64,000 nt of DNA from Roseimicrobium sp. ORNL1 (GTDB lineage Bacteria > Verrucomicrobiota > Verrucomicrobiia > Verrucomicrobiales > Verrucomicrobiaceae). Position numbers and translations under genes: made by a program. How positions within the stretch are numbered: the first letter of the stretch is position 1; each line of letters begins with the position of its first letter. Below the pieces are notes generated by a model. It was not told the origin of the DNA, searched no databases, and worked only from the letters and a program-made list of their open reading frames with translations. The stretch is from NCBI RefSeq assembly GCF_011044495.1, contig NZ_CP049143.1, forward strand, positions 5,270,001 to 5,334,000. The letters are read 5' to 3'. This document shows, piece by piece, positions 53,636-63,156 of the stretch.

Positions 53636-56600
53636 ATGCTCGACCGATTCTCTCAAGTCTGGCGGCATGGGCTCGCCTTGCTCATTGGCATGATGCCCGT
53701 GGCGGTGTCTGCACAGACCAGCGGCGTTTGGAATGTAAACGGGAACAACCTGACCTGGAGCAATTCCGCCAACTGGCTTAGCGGTGGTATCGCTTCAGGC
53801 ATCGGGGCGACCGCGGACTTCAGCCAGGTCAATATTCCCGGAGCCCGCACCGTCGTTCTGGATGCGCCCTTCACCGTGGGAACCTTGATCTTCGCAGATC
53901 TCGACGACACCCATGCGTGGACCCTTGGAGGCACTTCGACACTGACCCTGGAGGCTTCTTCGGGTACTCCGGAGATCCGGGTGGGGAACCGTCCGCTGAC
54001 CGTAAGCGCCATTCTCGCTGGCACGCAGGGCTTCAGGAAAACAGGCGCTGGCACCCTCGCTCTGGCGAATGCTGGAATCACACTCACAGGTGGCATCTCG
54101 CTCAACGAAGGAGTGCTGAGCTTCACCACGGGTTCACTGGGGACAAATACCGTGACCTTCGGTGGCAACGCCACTTTGACGTGGGGGGCAAGCACAACGC
54201 AGGATGTCTCGAGCCAGATCGTGCTTGGAGATGGCTTCACCGCCACCCTCAGTACCGGAGCCAACAACGTCACGCTCGCGACGGCGTTGCAGACGGGCGT
54301 GTCAGGGAATGCCGCCGTGACCAAGATCGGCGCAGGCACCTTGACGCTCACCGCAGCCAATACGTGGACAGGACTGACGCGTGTGAACGTGGGGCGGCTC
54401 GTGCTCGCCGGAGGCAACAACCGCCTGGCGGCAACATCCGGCGTCACCATTGGCCAAGGCACGAACAGTGGCGTGCTGCAGCTGGGTGATGCCAATGGCG
54501 CGGTGAATCAGACGGTGATCTCCCTCGCCTCGGCAGGCACGGGAACAGCGAATGCGGTAGTCGGCGGCAACGTGGCCGTGTCCACGCTGACCGTGAATGT
54601 CGCCGGACCTGCGAGCAACTCCTTCACCTTCGCGGGCTTCCTGGGTGGTGCCGGAGCGAATGAAAACAACCTCGCCCTCACGAAGTCCGGGGCAGGCACG
54701 CTTGTGATCAACAATGCTGGCAACACCTTCACGGGAGGGGTGAACATCCAGGCGGGCACCTTAGAATTCGGCACGGGAGCTCTCGCAGGCAACATCGTCA
54801 CCTTCACTGGAAACGGGACGCTGACGTGGAACGGAACCAACACGCAGGACGTCTCTTCACAAATCCGCCTCAACAATGGGGTCACGGCCTCCATCAGCGC
54901 TGGCGGGAATACCGTAACCCTGGCCACCGCGTTTCAAGTCGGTACGGGAAATAGCGTAACGAAATCGGGTGGCGGCACCTTTATCATCACGGCAGCGAAC
55001 ACCTGGACCAACGGCACCCGCGTCAACAATGGCCGCATGATCCTGACGGGAGGTGACAACCGTCTCTCCGAACTCGGCGGGATCTCCCTGGGCAACGGGG
55101 CGAACAATGGGGTGGTCCAACTCGGTGACCTTACCAGCATCAGCAATCAGACGGTCACCAACCTGACTATCATCGGCAGCGGCACCGGCAATGCCATCGT
55201 GGGTGGGAATGCAGCCTTCTCCACGCTTACCGTGAATACCGATGGCGTCGTGGCCTTCGCTGGCACCCTGGGTGGAGTGGGTGCGAATGAGAACCAACTG
55301 GCGCTGACCAAGTCTGGCACGGGCATCTTCGCGATCGGTGGAAACAACACCTTCGCAGGAGATGTCACTATCAATGGAGGCACCCTGCTGGTCACCAAGT
55401 CCACGGCACTTGGAACTGGTACCAAGACCGTGCACATTCACTCCGCAGTGAACACACCGAGCCTGCAACTGGATGGCTCGGGCGGAGACATCGTGCTCGC
55501 TTCAGGCATACGCTATGTCACGAGCAACGATGATACGACCAATCCCGCGATCGTAAGCAAGGCAGGGAATAATGTCATTTCGGGGAACATCTCGCCCACG
55601 ACCGGCGGAGCCGGCACGGGTGCCACACGCATTCGGGTGGAAACGGGAACGCTTACCCTGGAGGGGAATATCTCCCCTGAGACGAATGTCGCCGCAGCAT
55701 CCACCGTCATCTTTGATGGCGACGGCAATGGCACGGTGAGTGGTCTCATCTACGACAATGGAGCCCACACCCTGGGCATACGGAAAGAAGGCGCAGGCGC
55801 ATGGACGCTGCTCTCCGCCAACAGCTACAGCGGGGCAACCGAGGTGGCGGGAGGGCGACTCAACATCACCACCGCCAAGACGGGTGGCGGTACCATCTCC
55901 ATCGGAGATGGCGCCACGTTGGGCGTGAAGCTTGAGGCTGCTGGACAGACTCTCACTACTTCGGCACTCACGCTGGGTGGCGCCAGCGGTGGCGTGCTGT
56001 CACTTGATTTCGGAACCTTCAGCAATCCCGCGGTCGCATTGATTACGGCTCCGTCACTCATCACGCACGGGCTAAATATCCTGAATGTGTCGGGCACAGG
56101 TCTCGGCATAGGTCAGTTTGCGCTGATTGACTACACCGGCACCATCGGAGGCGATGGCTTCTCCGGGCTGTCGCTGGGCATCCTGCCTGCGCGCGTGACG
56201 GCGAATCTGCTGAATGACACTGCCAACACCCGGGTGGTGCTGGACATCACCGCGTTTGATGTGCCGAAGTGGACCGGCGCGGTGAACAACCAGTGGGACA
56301 TCAATGATGGCAGTGGCAGCGGCACGCTGAACTGGCGTGAGGTGAACAGCGGCCTGGCCACACGCTACCTTCAGGGCAGTGGCGGTACGGATAGCGTGCT
56401 CTTTGATGATACGGCAGGCGTGCCGCTCAATGTGGATCTCACCACCACCCTCACGCCGAACACGGTGACTGTGACTACCTCCACGAATGCCTTTGTCTTC
56501 GGTGGCTTTGGCAAGCTGAGCGGCGCCACGCAGATCATCAAAAATGGCACTACCAAGCTCACCTTTGCCGAATTGGGCATCAACGACTACACCGGCACCA

Positions 56601-59359
56601 CCACCATCAACGGAGGCTCTCTACAAATTGGCGATGGCGTTACAGCATTCGCAGGACAGCTTGGAACGGGGGATGTGTTCATCAACAACAGCGCCGGGTT
56701 GATTTTCAATCGCCCGGATGACATCACCGTGGCCAATGTGATCAGCGGCAGCGCCGCCAGCACCATCACCCAGCAGGGGGCTGGAAAGACAACGCTGTCC
56801 GGCAACAACACGAACTTTGATGGAACCATCTCAGTCGCTGCCGGCACTCTTGTGGTAGGCACCGTCAATGCGCTCGGTTCCCAGACGGGCGGCACCGTTA
56901 TCGACCTCGGTGCCACGCTGGAGGTGAACGGAAACTCCCTGACGGAGAATTTCCAAATCAATGGAGGCACCCTCCGTAACACCGTGGGAACGGGGGCCAT
57001 CTTGAATGGCAGCGTTGCCCTGAGTGGTGGAGGGATCTTCCATGTGGATGATTCCGCCGTGCGTCTCACCATCACCACGGCCATCACCGGTTCGGGTGGG
57101 TTGAACAAGACCGGCGCGGGCACTCTTGTGCTTACAGGAAACAACACCTATGCCGGCGGCACGACCATCTCGAATGGTATCCTGCAGGTGGGAGCCACGG
57201 GTGGCGCCCTGCCGTCCGGTGACATTCACTTTGCACCGGGTGAGTTTGACACGGCCACACTCACGATTCTGCGCGCGGACCCGATTACCATTGCCAACAA
57301 CATCACCAGCAGCGGGCTCGGTGTGAATGCCATCATCATTGGTGTGAATGGCGCCGCGTCACCAAGCAGCACCGTCACATTCTCCGGAAACAACACCTTC
57401 ACGGGCAATGTCACTGTGAACGGAGGCACCTTGAAGATCACCAACAACAGCGCTCTGGGCACGGGAACGAAGACGGTGCGTGTGGCCTCGAACGCACTGC
57501 CAAGCCTGGTGCTGGATGGAACTGCGGGGAACATTAACTTGGCCGCGGGCATCACCTACCAGGTGAGCAGTGATGGCTCTGGATCCACGGCGGGCGGCAT
57601 TGTGAGCGTTGCGGGGAACAACACCATCAATGGCGTCATATCCATGATCAACGGCGGCGGCGGCAATGCGCGCATCAGTGTGCAAGCCGGCAGCACCCTG
57701 ACCCTGGCCGGCGGCGTGGATGCCAACGGGGCCACGGGCAACCGCACTCTCCTGATTGGTGGAGCCGGCACAGGTCACATCACCGGGGTCATTTCTGACA
57801 CAGGCACCAACGTCGTGACGGTCACCAAGGATGGTGATGGTACCTGGTCCCTTGAGAATCAGAACACCTTCACTGGCGTGGTGAATGTGAATGCTGGCAC
57901 TCTGCAGTTCAACAACGCCGCCGCCACCGGCACAGCCCAGGCGCTGGGGCAAGGAACGGGTGTGGTAAACATCGGCACTGCGACCACGGTGGGCACACTG
58001 GACTACATCGGCCTCGTGGATGCGATCCTGGGACGCGGCATCACCGTCGGTGGTGTAGCTGGCGGCGTGGTGAAGAACAGCAGCAGCGGTGGCTTGCTCA
58101 CGCTCGCTGGAACGGTGACAAAGAATGGGCGCCCTCTCACGCTGACGGGTGGGCGCATCACGGTTACCGGACAGGTCACGGGGGCCACGCTTTCGGATCT
58201 GATTGTGGATGCCTCCGTGGTGACCTTGAGCAACACGAACAACAACTACAACGGCACCACGCATGTGCGTGGGGGCGGCACGCTGAAGAATGGCGCCTCC
58301 GAAGTCCTCACGGACAGCACCGTGGTGCAACTCGGTGAAGCCACCAACAACACGGCAGGCACCTACGACCTGAATGGCTTCAATGAGACCATCTCCGGTC
58401 TCACTGGGGCTGGCACCGGATCCAGGGTGGTCACCAATAATGGCGCTGCGGACAGCACGCTCACTGTGGCGGGCAGCAGCACCTACAATGGTGTGATACA
58501 AGATGGTGCCACGAACAAGGTGAACCTCGCCAAGTCCACCGCGGGTGTCTTCACTCTCACGGGCAACAACACCTACACCGGCACCACGGCCATCACTGGA
58601 GGCGCCTTGCAGGTGGGCACCGGAGGCACTGGAGTTTCACAAGCAGACGCAATCACCCGCGGTACCACGGGAAGCGGGCAAACGACCGTCAGCGGTACCG
58701 GCATTCTTGCAGGCACAGGATTCGTAAAAGGTGGACTGACCATCTCCGGAGGAAGCATCCATGCCGGGGACACCATCACCACGGCGGGTGACCAACTGGG
58801 AACACTGTGGATTGGAGGCAATGTCACGTTTGAATCGGGTTCCCTGGTGCTTCAGGTCACTTCATCAGATATCAATGTGGCGGCGCTCGCGGATTCCAAC
58901 TCCGCAGGTTACAGCGCAGCGCTGCTGGCTCTGCCTACCGACTCGGCAGCAGTACTGGAAGGTTCTATTCCTACCTCAGCGCATGACCACTTGGAGATCA
59001 GCGGCACGCTTGATTGGGCGACGACAGGCACTCGCACGGTCGCCATTGAGCTGGCTGGCGCGACGGACATCCTTGCGGGTGATGTCTTCAATCTCATCGA
59101 CTGGAGCGCCGTGCTGAATGCTGGCACCTTCAATACAGGCGGCGCCTTGCGCGCAGGCGGTGAAGTGGGTGCAGACCTCCTCCTTCCCATGCTTTCCAGC
59201 GGCTTGGGTTGGGACACCTCGCTCTTCGCTGAGCATGGCATCCTGGTGGTCACGCAGCTCTCCGTGGTGCCCGAGCCTTCCCGCATGCTGCTGAGCCTGA
59301 TTGCCTTCGGAGCGATGATCATGCGCCGCAGGAGAAGCAATCGCCCCACCGCATTTTGA
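53636..59359 (+). CDS. giant autotransporter-repeat surface protein with PEP-CTERM-like tail
   Basis: The 1907-aa product has a signal peptide (cleavage near VSAQ, residue 27) followed by SGVWNVNGNNLTWSNSANWL, the usual N-terminal domain of these proteins. Autotransporter-associated repeats fill most of the protein (GAGTLVLTGNNTYAGGTTISNG- and GAGTLTLTAANTWTG-type units). Residues about 160-374 and 375-589 are tandem copies of one module of about 215 residues (TTQDVSSQI at 187, NTQDVSSQI at 402). The tail VVPEPSRMLLSLIAF ... MRRRRSN is a PEP-CTERM-like sorting signal. AGGAGG at 53612-53617 is a little far (18 bases) from ATG 53636. It is probably a surface or matrix fibre. Confidence 0.9.
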   Translation: MLDRFSQVWRHGLALLIGMMPVAVSAQTSGVWNVNGNNLTWSNSANWLSGGIASGIGATADFSQVNIPGARTVVLDAPFTVGTLIFADLDDTHAWTLGGTSTLTLEASSGTPEIRVGNRPLTVSAILAGTQGFRKTGAGTLALANAGITLTGGISLNEGVLSFTTGSLGTNTVTFGGNATLTWGASTTQDVSSQIVLGDGFTATLSTGANNVTLATALQTGVSGNAAVTKIGAGTLTLTAANTWTGLTRVNVGRLVLAGGNNRLAATSGVTIGQGTNSGVLQLGDANGAVNQTVISLASAGTGTANAVVGGNVAVSTLTVNVAGPASNSFTFAGFLGGAGANENNLALTKSGAGTLVINNAGNTFTGGVNIQAGTLEFGTGALAGNIVTFTGNGTLTWNGTNTQDVSSQIRLNNGVTASISAGGNTVTLATAFQVGTGNSVTKSGGGTFIITAANTWTNGTRVNNGRMILTGGDNRLSELGGISLGNGANNGVVQLGDLTSISNQTVTNLTIIGSGTGNAIVGGNAAFSTLTVNTDGVVAFAGTLGGVGANENQLALTKSGTGIFAIGGNNTFAGDVTINGGTLLVTKSTALGTGTKTVHIHSAVNTPSLQLDGSGGDIVLASGIRYVTSNDDTTNPAIVSKAGNNVISGNISPTTGGAGTGATRIRVETGTLTLEGNISPETNVAAASTVIFDGDGNGTVSGLIYDNGAHTLGIRKEGAGAWTLLSANSYSGATEVAGGRLNITTAKTGGGTISIGDGATLGVKLEAAGQTLTTSALTLGGASGGVLSLDFGTFSNPAVALITAPSLITHGLNILNVSGTGLGIGQFALIDYTGTIGGDGFSGLSLGILPARVTANLLNDTANTRVVLDITAFDVPKWTGAVNNQWDINDGSGSGTLNWREVNSGLATRYLQGSGGTDSVLFDDTAGVPLNVDLTTTLTPNTVTVTTSTNAFVFGGFGKLSGATQIIKNGTTKLTFAELGINDYTGTTTINGGSLQIGDGVTAFAGQLGTGDVFINNSAGLIFNRPDDITVANVISGSAASTITQQGAGKTTLSGNNTNFDGTISVAAGTLVVGTVNALGSQTGGTVIDLGATLEVNGNSLTENFQINGGTLRNTVGTGAILNGSVALSGGGIFHVDDSAVRLTITTAITGSGGLNKTGAGTLVLTGNNTYAGGTTISNGILQVGATGGALPSGDIHFAPGEFDTATLTILRADPITIANNITSSGLGVNAIIIGVNGAASPSSTVTFSGNNTFTGNVTVNGGTLKITNNSALGTGTKTVRVASNALPSLVLDGTAGNINLAAGITYQVSSDGSGSTAGGIVSVAGNNTINGVISMINGGGGNARISVQAGSTLTLAGGVDANGATGNRTLLIGGAGTGHITGVISDTGTNVVTVTKDGDGTWSLENQNTFTGVVNVNAGTLQFNNAAATGTAQALGQGTGVVNIGTATTVGTLDYIGLVDAILGRGITVGGVAGGVVKNSSSGGLLTLAGTVTKNGRPLTLTGGRITVTGQVTGATLSDLIVDASVVTLSNTNNNYNGTTHVRGGGTLKNGASEVLTDSTVVQLGEATNNTAGTYDLNGFNETISGLTGAGTGSRVVTNNGAADSTLTVAGSSTYNGVIQDGATNKVNLAKSTAGVFTLTGNNTYTGTTAITGGALQVGTGGTGVSQADAITRGTTGSGQTTVSGTGILAGTGFVKGGLTISGGSIHAGDTITTAGDQLGTLWIGGNVTFESGSLVLQVTSSDINVAALADSNSAGYSAALLALPTDSAAVLEGSIPTSAHDHLEISGTLDWATTGTRTVAIELAGATDILAGDVFNLIDWSAVLNAGTFNTGGALRAGGEVGADLLLPMLSSGLGWDTSLFAEHGILVVTQLSVVPEPSRMLLSLIAFGAMIMRRRRSNRPTAF

Positions 59360-59429
59360 TGTCGCATTGAGCCAATCGCTTCGTTCTACAGCGCAACGCC
59401 TCATTCCGTCCTTCCACGCCACACCTCTT

Positions 59430-60860
59430 ATGAAACCTACATTCCTCATCGCCACGTTTGTGGCAGCCGCGGCAGGCCTTCTACTGCCGGCCACGGCCTC
59501 CGCTGAATCCAAGAAGCCCAATGTGCTCGTGATCCTCGCCGATGACCTCGGCTATGGTGAAACCAGCATCCAGGGCAATCCACAGATTCCCACGCCGAAC
59601 ATCGACAGCATCGGCAAGAACGGCGTTCGCTTTACGAGTGGCTATGTGAGTGGTCCGTATTGCAGCCCTACACGCGCAGGCCTCTTCACTGGCAGGTACC
59701 AGCAACGCTTTGGTCACGAGTTCAATCCCGGCCCTGCGCAAGCTGCAGGTCAGGCAGTAGGCCTGCCTGTGGAGGAGAAGACCATCGGCGATCGCTTCAA
59801 GGAAGCGGGCTATACCACGGGTTGGTTTGGCAAGTCCCATCTCGGCTATGAGCCGCAGTTCCATCCGCTGAAGCGCGGATTCGATGAGTTCTACGGCTTC
59901 CTAGGTGGCGCCCATGACTACTTCGATGCCGGTGGGGACAAGGCGAATCCCATTTTGAAGGGCACCGAGCCGGTACAGTCGATTGAGTACACCACAGAGT
60001 CATTCGCGAAGGAAGCAGTGTCCTTCATCGATAAGAACAAGGAGAAGCCCTGGTTCGTGTACCTGCCCTTCAATGCGGTGCATGGTCCTCTGCAGGCCAC
60101 GGAGAAGTATCTCGCGCGCTTCGCAAACATCGAAGACCAAAAACGCCGCACCTTCGCTGCACAGCTCTCCGCCATGGATGATGCCATTGGCACTGTGCTG
60201 GAGAAGATTCGTGCGCAGGGTCAGGAAGAGAACACCCTTATCTTCTTCTTTGCCGACAACGGTGGTCCCACGCCACAAACCACTTCGCAGAATGGCCCGC
60301 TGCGTGGCTTCAAGGCGCAGACCTGGGAGGGTGGCATCCGTGTCGCCTGGCTGGCCCAGTGGAAGGGACACATCCCCGCAGGTCAGGTGGACGATCGCCC
60401 CGTCATTCAGCTCGACATCCTGCCCACCGCACTCGCAGCCGTGGGTGTGGAAGCGAAGCCGGAATGGAAGCTCGATGGGGTGAACCTGCTCCCCTACATC
60501 ACGGGTGAGAAGAAGGACGTTCCGCATGATGCGCTCTACTGGCGCTTCGGTCCGCAGATCGCCATCCGTAAGGGAGCATGGAAACTGGTGAAGGGTGCCA
60601 ATCCCGAATCGAAACCACTCGACCGACGTGGAGGCGCGAATGTGGAAGGTGCTGAACTCTACAATCTGGACAAGGACATCGGCGAAACGAACAACCTCGC
60701 CGCCAGCGAGCCTGAGAAGGTGAAGGAACTCGCGGCTGAGTGGGAGAAGTGGAACTCGGAACTAGTTGCGCCCAAGTGGCTTCCTGGAAACGCCGGCAAA
60801 AAAGGTGGCGCTGGTGGCAAGAAGCGTCAAGCGGCCCGGACTCAGGTGCAGTCTAACTAG
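59430..60860 (+). CDS. secreted arylsulfatase-type sulfatase
   Basis: The product is 476 aa from ATG 59430 with a signal peptide (1-25). The core opens NVLVILADDLGYGE, with metal ligands D38 and D39. The formylglycine signature CSPTR lies at C78-R82 in GPYCSPTRAGLFTGRY, the arylsulfatase A / GalNAc-6-sulfatase type. FFADNGGPTPQT and WEGGIRV are later active-site blocks. The basic tail (GKKGGAGGKKRQAARTQ) resembles that of the sulfatase at 10505-12064. The next gene on this strand encodes a sulfate-binding protein, so released sulfate may be taken up as sulfur source. Confidence 0.94.
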   Translation: MKPTFLIATFVAAAAGLLLPATASAESKKPNVLVILADDLGYGETSIQGNPQIPTPNIDSIGKNGVRFTSGYVSGPYCSPTRAGLFTGRYQQRFGHEFNPGPAQAAGQAVGLPVEEKTIGDRFKEAGYTTGWFGKSHLGYEPQFHPLKRGFDEFYGFLGGAHDYFDAGGDKANPILKGTEPVQSIEYTTESFAKEAVSFIDKNKEKPWFVYLPFNAVHGPLQATEKYLARFANIEDQKRRTFAAQLSAMDDAIGTVLEKIRAQGQEENTLIFFFADNGGPTPQTTSQNGPLRGFKAQTWEGGIRVAWLAQWKGHIPAGQVDDRPVIQLDILPTALAAVGVEAKPEWKLDGVNLLPYITGEKKDVPHDALYWRFGPQIAIRKGAWKLVKGANPESKPLDRRGGANVEGAELYNLDKDIGETNNLAASEPEKVKELAAEWEKWNSELVAPKWLPGNAGKKGGAGGKKRQAARTQVQSN

Positions 60861-60909
60861 ACTCGACGCGCCTCGATTCATCCGCAATCATCTCAAGCGA
60901 ACCGACCGG

Positions 60910-60984
60910 ACTACCGGAGGGCATTCTGAATTCATGGCGGCAGTACCACACACGTGGTCATGCACCGCCATCCCCTCCGGTAGT
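60910..60984 (+). promoter_or_regulatory. structured leader upstream of the sulfate-binding protein gene
   Basis: Three nested stems are visible: ACTACCGGAGGG / CCCTCCGGTAGT (60910-60921 / 60973-60984, 12 bp), ATGGCGG / CCGCCAT (60934-60940 / 60965-60971) and ACCAC / GTGGT (60945-60949 / 60954-60958). The structure ends 4 bases before ATG 60989. The outer stem hides GGAGGG, which could be the ribosome site of the short reading frame at 60934. A sulfur-responsive switch or translational coupling is an inference; I do not recognise a known riboswitch class. Confidence 0.55.
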
Positions 60985-61020
60985 ATTCATGAACACACGC
61001 CCCCTTTCTCATCTCGATAG
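60934..61020 (+). CDS. possible 28-aa leader peptide
   Basis: ATG 60934 opens MAAVPHTWSCTAIPSGS and 11 further residues, and stops at TAG 61018-61020. GGAGGG lies 12 bases upstream. The frame overlaps the start of the sulfate-binding protein gene by 32 bases and contains one cysteine codon. Leader peptides that sense cysteine supply are known before sulfur genes in some actinobacteria, usually with several cysteines. This one is weak and may be fortuitous. Confidence 0.3.
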   Translation: MAAVPHTWSCTAIPSGSIHEHTPPFSSR

Positions 61021-62032
61021 TCGATCTCTCCGCACGCGTCGCTGGCTGCTCGGCGCAGCCCTCTCCTCCGTTCTTGTTCCGCTTTCGCTGCATGCAGCGG
61101 AGCAGAAGCTGCTCAACGTGTCCTACGATGTGACGCGCGAGTTCTACAAGGACTACAACGATGCCTTCGCGAAGCATTGGAAGACCAAGACGGGCAATGA
61201 TGTCCTTGTCGATCAATCTCATGGCGGCTCCTCAAAGCAGGCTCGTGCGGTGCTCGATGGACTGAGCGCGGACGTGGTCACGTTCAATCAAAGCACGGAC
61301 ATCGATATCCTGGTGCCCACTGGCCTCGTGGCAAAGGACTGGGCGACGAAGTTTCCCAACAACGCCGCTCCATACACCTCCACGATCCTGTTCCTTGTAC
61401 GCAAGGGAAACCCCAAGGGCATCAAGGACTGGAATGACCTGGTGAAGGATGGTGTGCAAGTGGTCATTCCCAATCCCAAGACCTCAGGCAATGGCCGCTA
61501 CAGTTACATCGGTGCCTGGGCATATGCCTTGAAGTCCGAGGGCGGCAATGAAGAGAAGGCGAAGGAATTCGTCGGCAAGCTCTTCAAGAATGTGCCGGTG
61601 CTGGACACGGGCGGTCGTGGCGCCACGACCACCTTTGCGCAGAATGGCATTGGTGACGTATTGCTGACCTTCGAGAATGAGGTGCACCTCACGCTCAAGG
61701 AACTCGGCGCGGACAAGTTCGACATTGTCGTGCCTTCCCTCAGCATCCTGGCCGAGGCGCCCGTGGCTGTGGTAGAGCAGGTAGCGAAGAAGAATGGCAC
61801 GGATGAACTCGCCAAGGAGTACCTCTCGCATCTGTACAGCGACGAAGGGCAGGAGCTGGCGGCGAAGCACTACTACCGCCCGCGCAATGCCGACATCCTG
61901 AAGAAACACTCTGATCGCTTTCCCGAAGTGAAGCTGGTGACCATCGATGAGATTGCCGGCGGTTGGGCCAATGCCCTCAAGGTGCACTTCAAAGACGGTG
62001 GCGTCTTCGACCAGATTTACCAGCCCAGATAG
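60989..62032 (+). CDS. sbp: sulfate ABC transporter substrate-binding protein
   Basis: The 347-aa product has an RR-containing signal peptide (RTRRWLLGAALSSVLVPLSLHA). It matches the Sbp/CysP family: LLNVSYDVTREFYKDYN, QSHGGSSKQARAVLDGLSADVVTFNQSTDID, IPNPKTSGNGRYSYIGAWAYA, LLTFENEV and RPRNADIL. It binds sulfate or thiosulfate in the periplasm for the Cys ABC importer. Permease and ATPase genes are not in the window, so this is an orphan component. It lies between a sulfatase and the cysteine synthesis genes. It has no clear Shine-Dalgarno of its own and follows a structured leader. Confidence 0.94.
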   Translation: MNTRPLSHLDSRSLRTRRWLLGAALSSVLVPLSLHAAEQKLLNVSYDVTREFYKDYNDAFAKHWKTKTGNDVLVDQSHGGSSKQARAVLDGLSADVVTFNQSTDIDILVPTGLVAKDWATKFPNNAAPYTSTILFLVRKGNPKGIKDWNDLVKDGVQVVIPNPKTSGNGRYSYIGAWAYALKSEGGNEEKAKEFVGKLFKNVPVLDTGGRGATTTFAQNGIGDVLLTFENEVHLTLKELGADKFDIVVPSLSILAEAPVAVVEQVAKKNGTDELAKEYLSHLYSDEGQELAAKHYYRPRNADILKKHSDRFPEVKLVTIDEIAGGWANALKVHFKDGGVFDQIYQPR

Positions 62033-62063
62033 CAGTAGTGTGTGAGTGAATGAGTGCGGCGCA

Positions 62064-62108
62064 GGGAGGTCTGCCATTGCTGGTAGTGGCAGGCCTCCCA
62101 ATTTTTTT
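62064..62108 (+). terminator. intrinsic terminator after the sulfate-binding protein gene
   Basis: A 13-bp stem (62064-62076 / 62087-62099, one G-U pair, GGGAGG / CCTCCC at the base) is followed by AATTTTTTT. It separates the gene from convergent cysK. No distinct terminator for cysK is seen on the other strand. Confidence 0.88.
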
Positions 62109-62129
62109 GTTTTGAAGAGGAGCCGCAGC

Positions 62130-63128
62130 TTACGAGAAGATGGACTCAATCTCGCGATTCGGGTCCAGGCCATTCTCAGCCAGCCAGGCGTGATTGTAGA
62201 GCTTGGACTGGTACTTGTGCCCGGAGTCGCAGAGGATGGTGACAATGGTTTGTCCCGGCCCGCGTTCTTTCGCCAGCCTCACTGCGCCACCCACATTAAT
62301 GCCAGATGAGAGGCCCACAAAGATGCCTTCCTCGCGGCGAAGTTGATTGATGATAGTCAGTGCTGTCTGATCGTCGATACGATAAGCAGCATCGGCAGTC
62401 GTACCTTCGACGTTCTTGGTTACCCGCCCCTGACCGATGCCTTCAGCGATGGAGTCGCCATCATCCGTATCCGTGTTGCCCTGGGTGAACCATGACCACA
62501 TGGCCGCGCCGTAGGGATCCGCGCATACCGCGAGGACACCAGGCTTCTGTTCCTTGAGATATTGTGTGCTGCCGGCAAGCGTGCCTCCCGTGCCGATGGA
62601 CGCGACAAAGGCATCCACCGTACCTTCCGTTTGATTCCAGATTTCCGGACCCGTGGTCAGATAGTGGGCCTGTCGATTGGCTGTGTTGTCGAATTGATTC
62701 GCCCAGAACCAGCCATTCTCTTCGGCAAGGCGACGCGCGACGTGATTGTAGTTGCCGGGATCCTTGTAAGGCTTCGCAGGCACCGGCCGCACCTCGGCAC
62801 CGAGCGTGCGCAGGAGGACGATCTTCTCTGGAGCCTGGGTTTCGGGAATGACAATGACACTCTTATACCCTCGGGCCGAGCCGATGACCGTGAGGCCAAT
62901 GCCCGTATTCCCCGCAGTGCCTTCCACAATGGTCTGCCCGGGAGTCAGCAGTCCCTTTTCTTCCGCATCCGTGATGATCCCCCATGCGGCGCGATCCTTC
63001 ACGGATCCTCCGGGGTTCATGTACTCCGCCTTGCCCAGGATCTCACAGCCGGTGAGGTCGGACAGCCTGTTCAGGCGGATGAGCGGGGTGTTGCCAATGT
63101 GTCCGTCGACTCCGCGATAGGTGGGCAT
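62130..63128 (-). CDS. cysK: cysteine synthase A (O-acetylserine sulfhydrylase)
   Basis: The 332-aa PLP enzyme makes cysteine from O-acetylserine and sulfide. K44 in NPGGSVKDR binds the cofactor, TAGNTGIGL (71-79) binds the carboxylate, and GTGGTLAG binds the phosphate. Residues about 190-235 (AMWSWFTQGNTDTDDGDSIAEGIGQGRV) include a short acidic insert compared with the shortest CysK proteins. It lies 28 bases downstream of cysE on the same strand, so the two consecutive pathway steps form an operon. Confidence 0.94.
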   Translation of the reverse strand: MPTYRGVDGHIGNTPLIRLNRLSDLTGCEILGKAEYMNPGGSVKDRAAWGIITDAEEKGLLTPGQTIVEGTAGNTGIGLTVIGSARGYKSVIVIPETQAPEKIVLLRTLGAEVRPVPAKPYKDPGNYNHVARRLAEENGWFWANQFDNTANRQAHYLTTGPEIWNQTEGTVDAFVASIGTGGTLAGSTQYLKEQKPGVLAVCADPYGAAMWSWFTQGNTDTDDGDSIAEGIGQGRVTKNVEGTTADAAYRIDDQTALTIINQLRREEGIFVGLSSGINVGGAVRLAKERGPGQTIVTILCDSGHKYQSKLYNHAWLAENGLDPNREIESIFS

Positions 63129-63156
63129 GCTGATACCTGGGTGATTGACTGATGCG

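Noticed and set aside
53636-59359. Regularly recurring AACAACAC-type sequences that look like a repeat array
   Set aside because: They encode the GNNTxTG motif of the protein repeats; there are no unique spacers of constant length, so this is not a CRISPR array.
60608-60900. Idea that the sulfatase and sulfate-binding gene share one transcript without a break
   Set aside because: The 128-bp gap holds the structured leader. No terminator is visible before it, so read-through cannot be excluded, but separate control is at least as likely.
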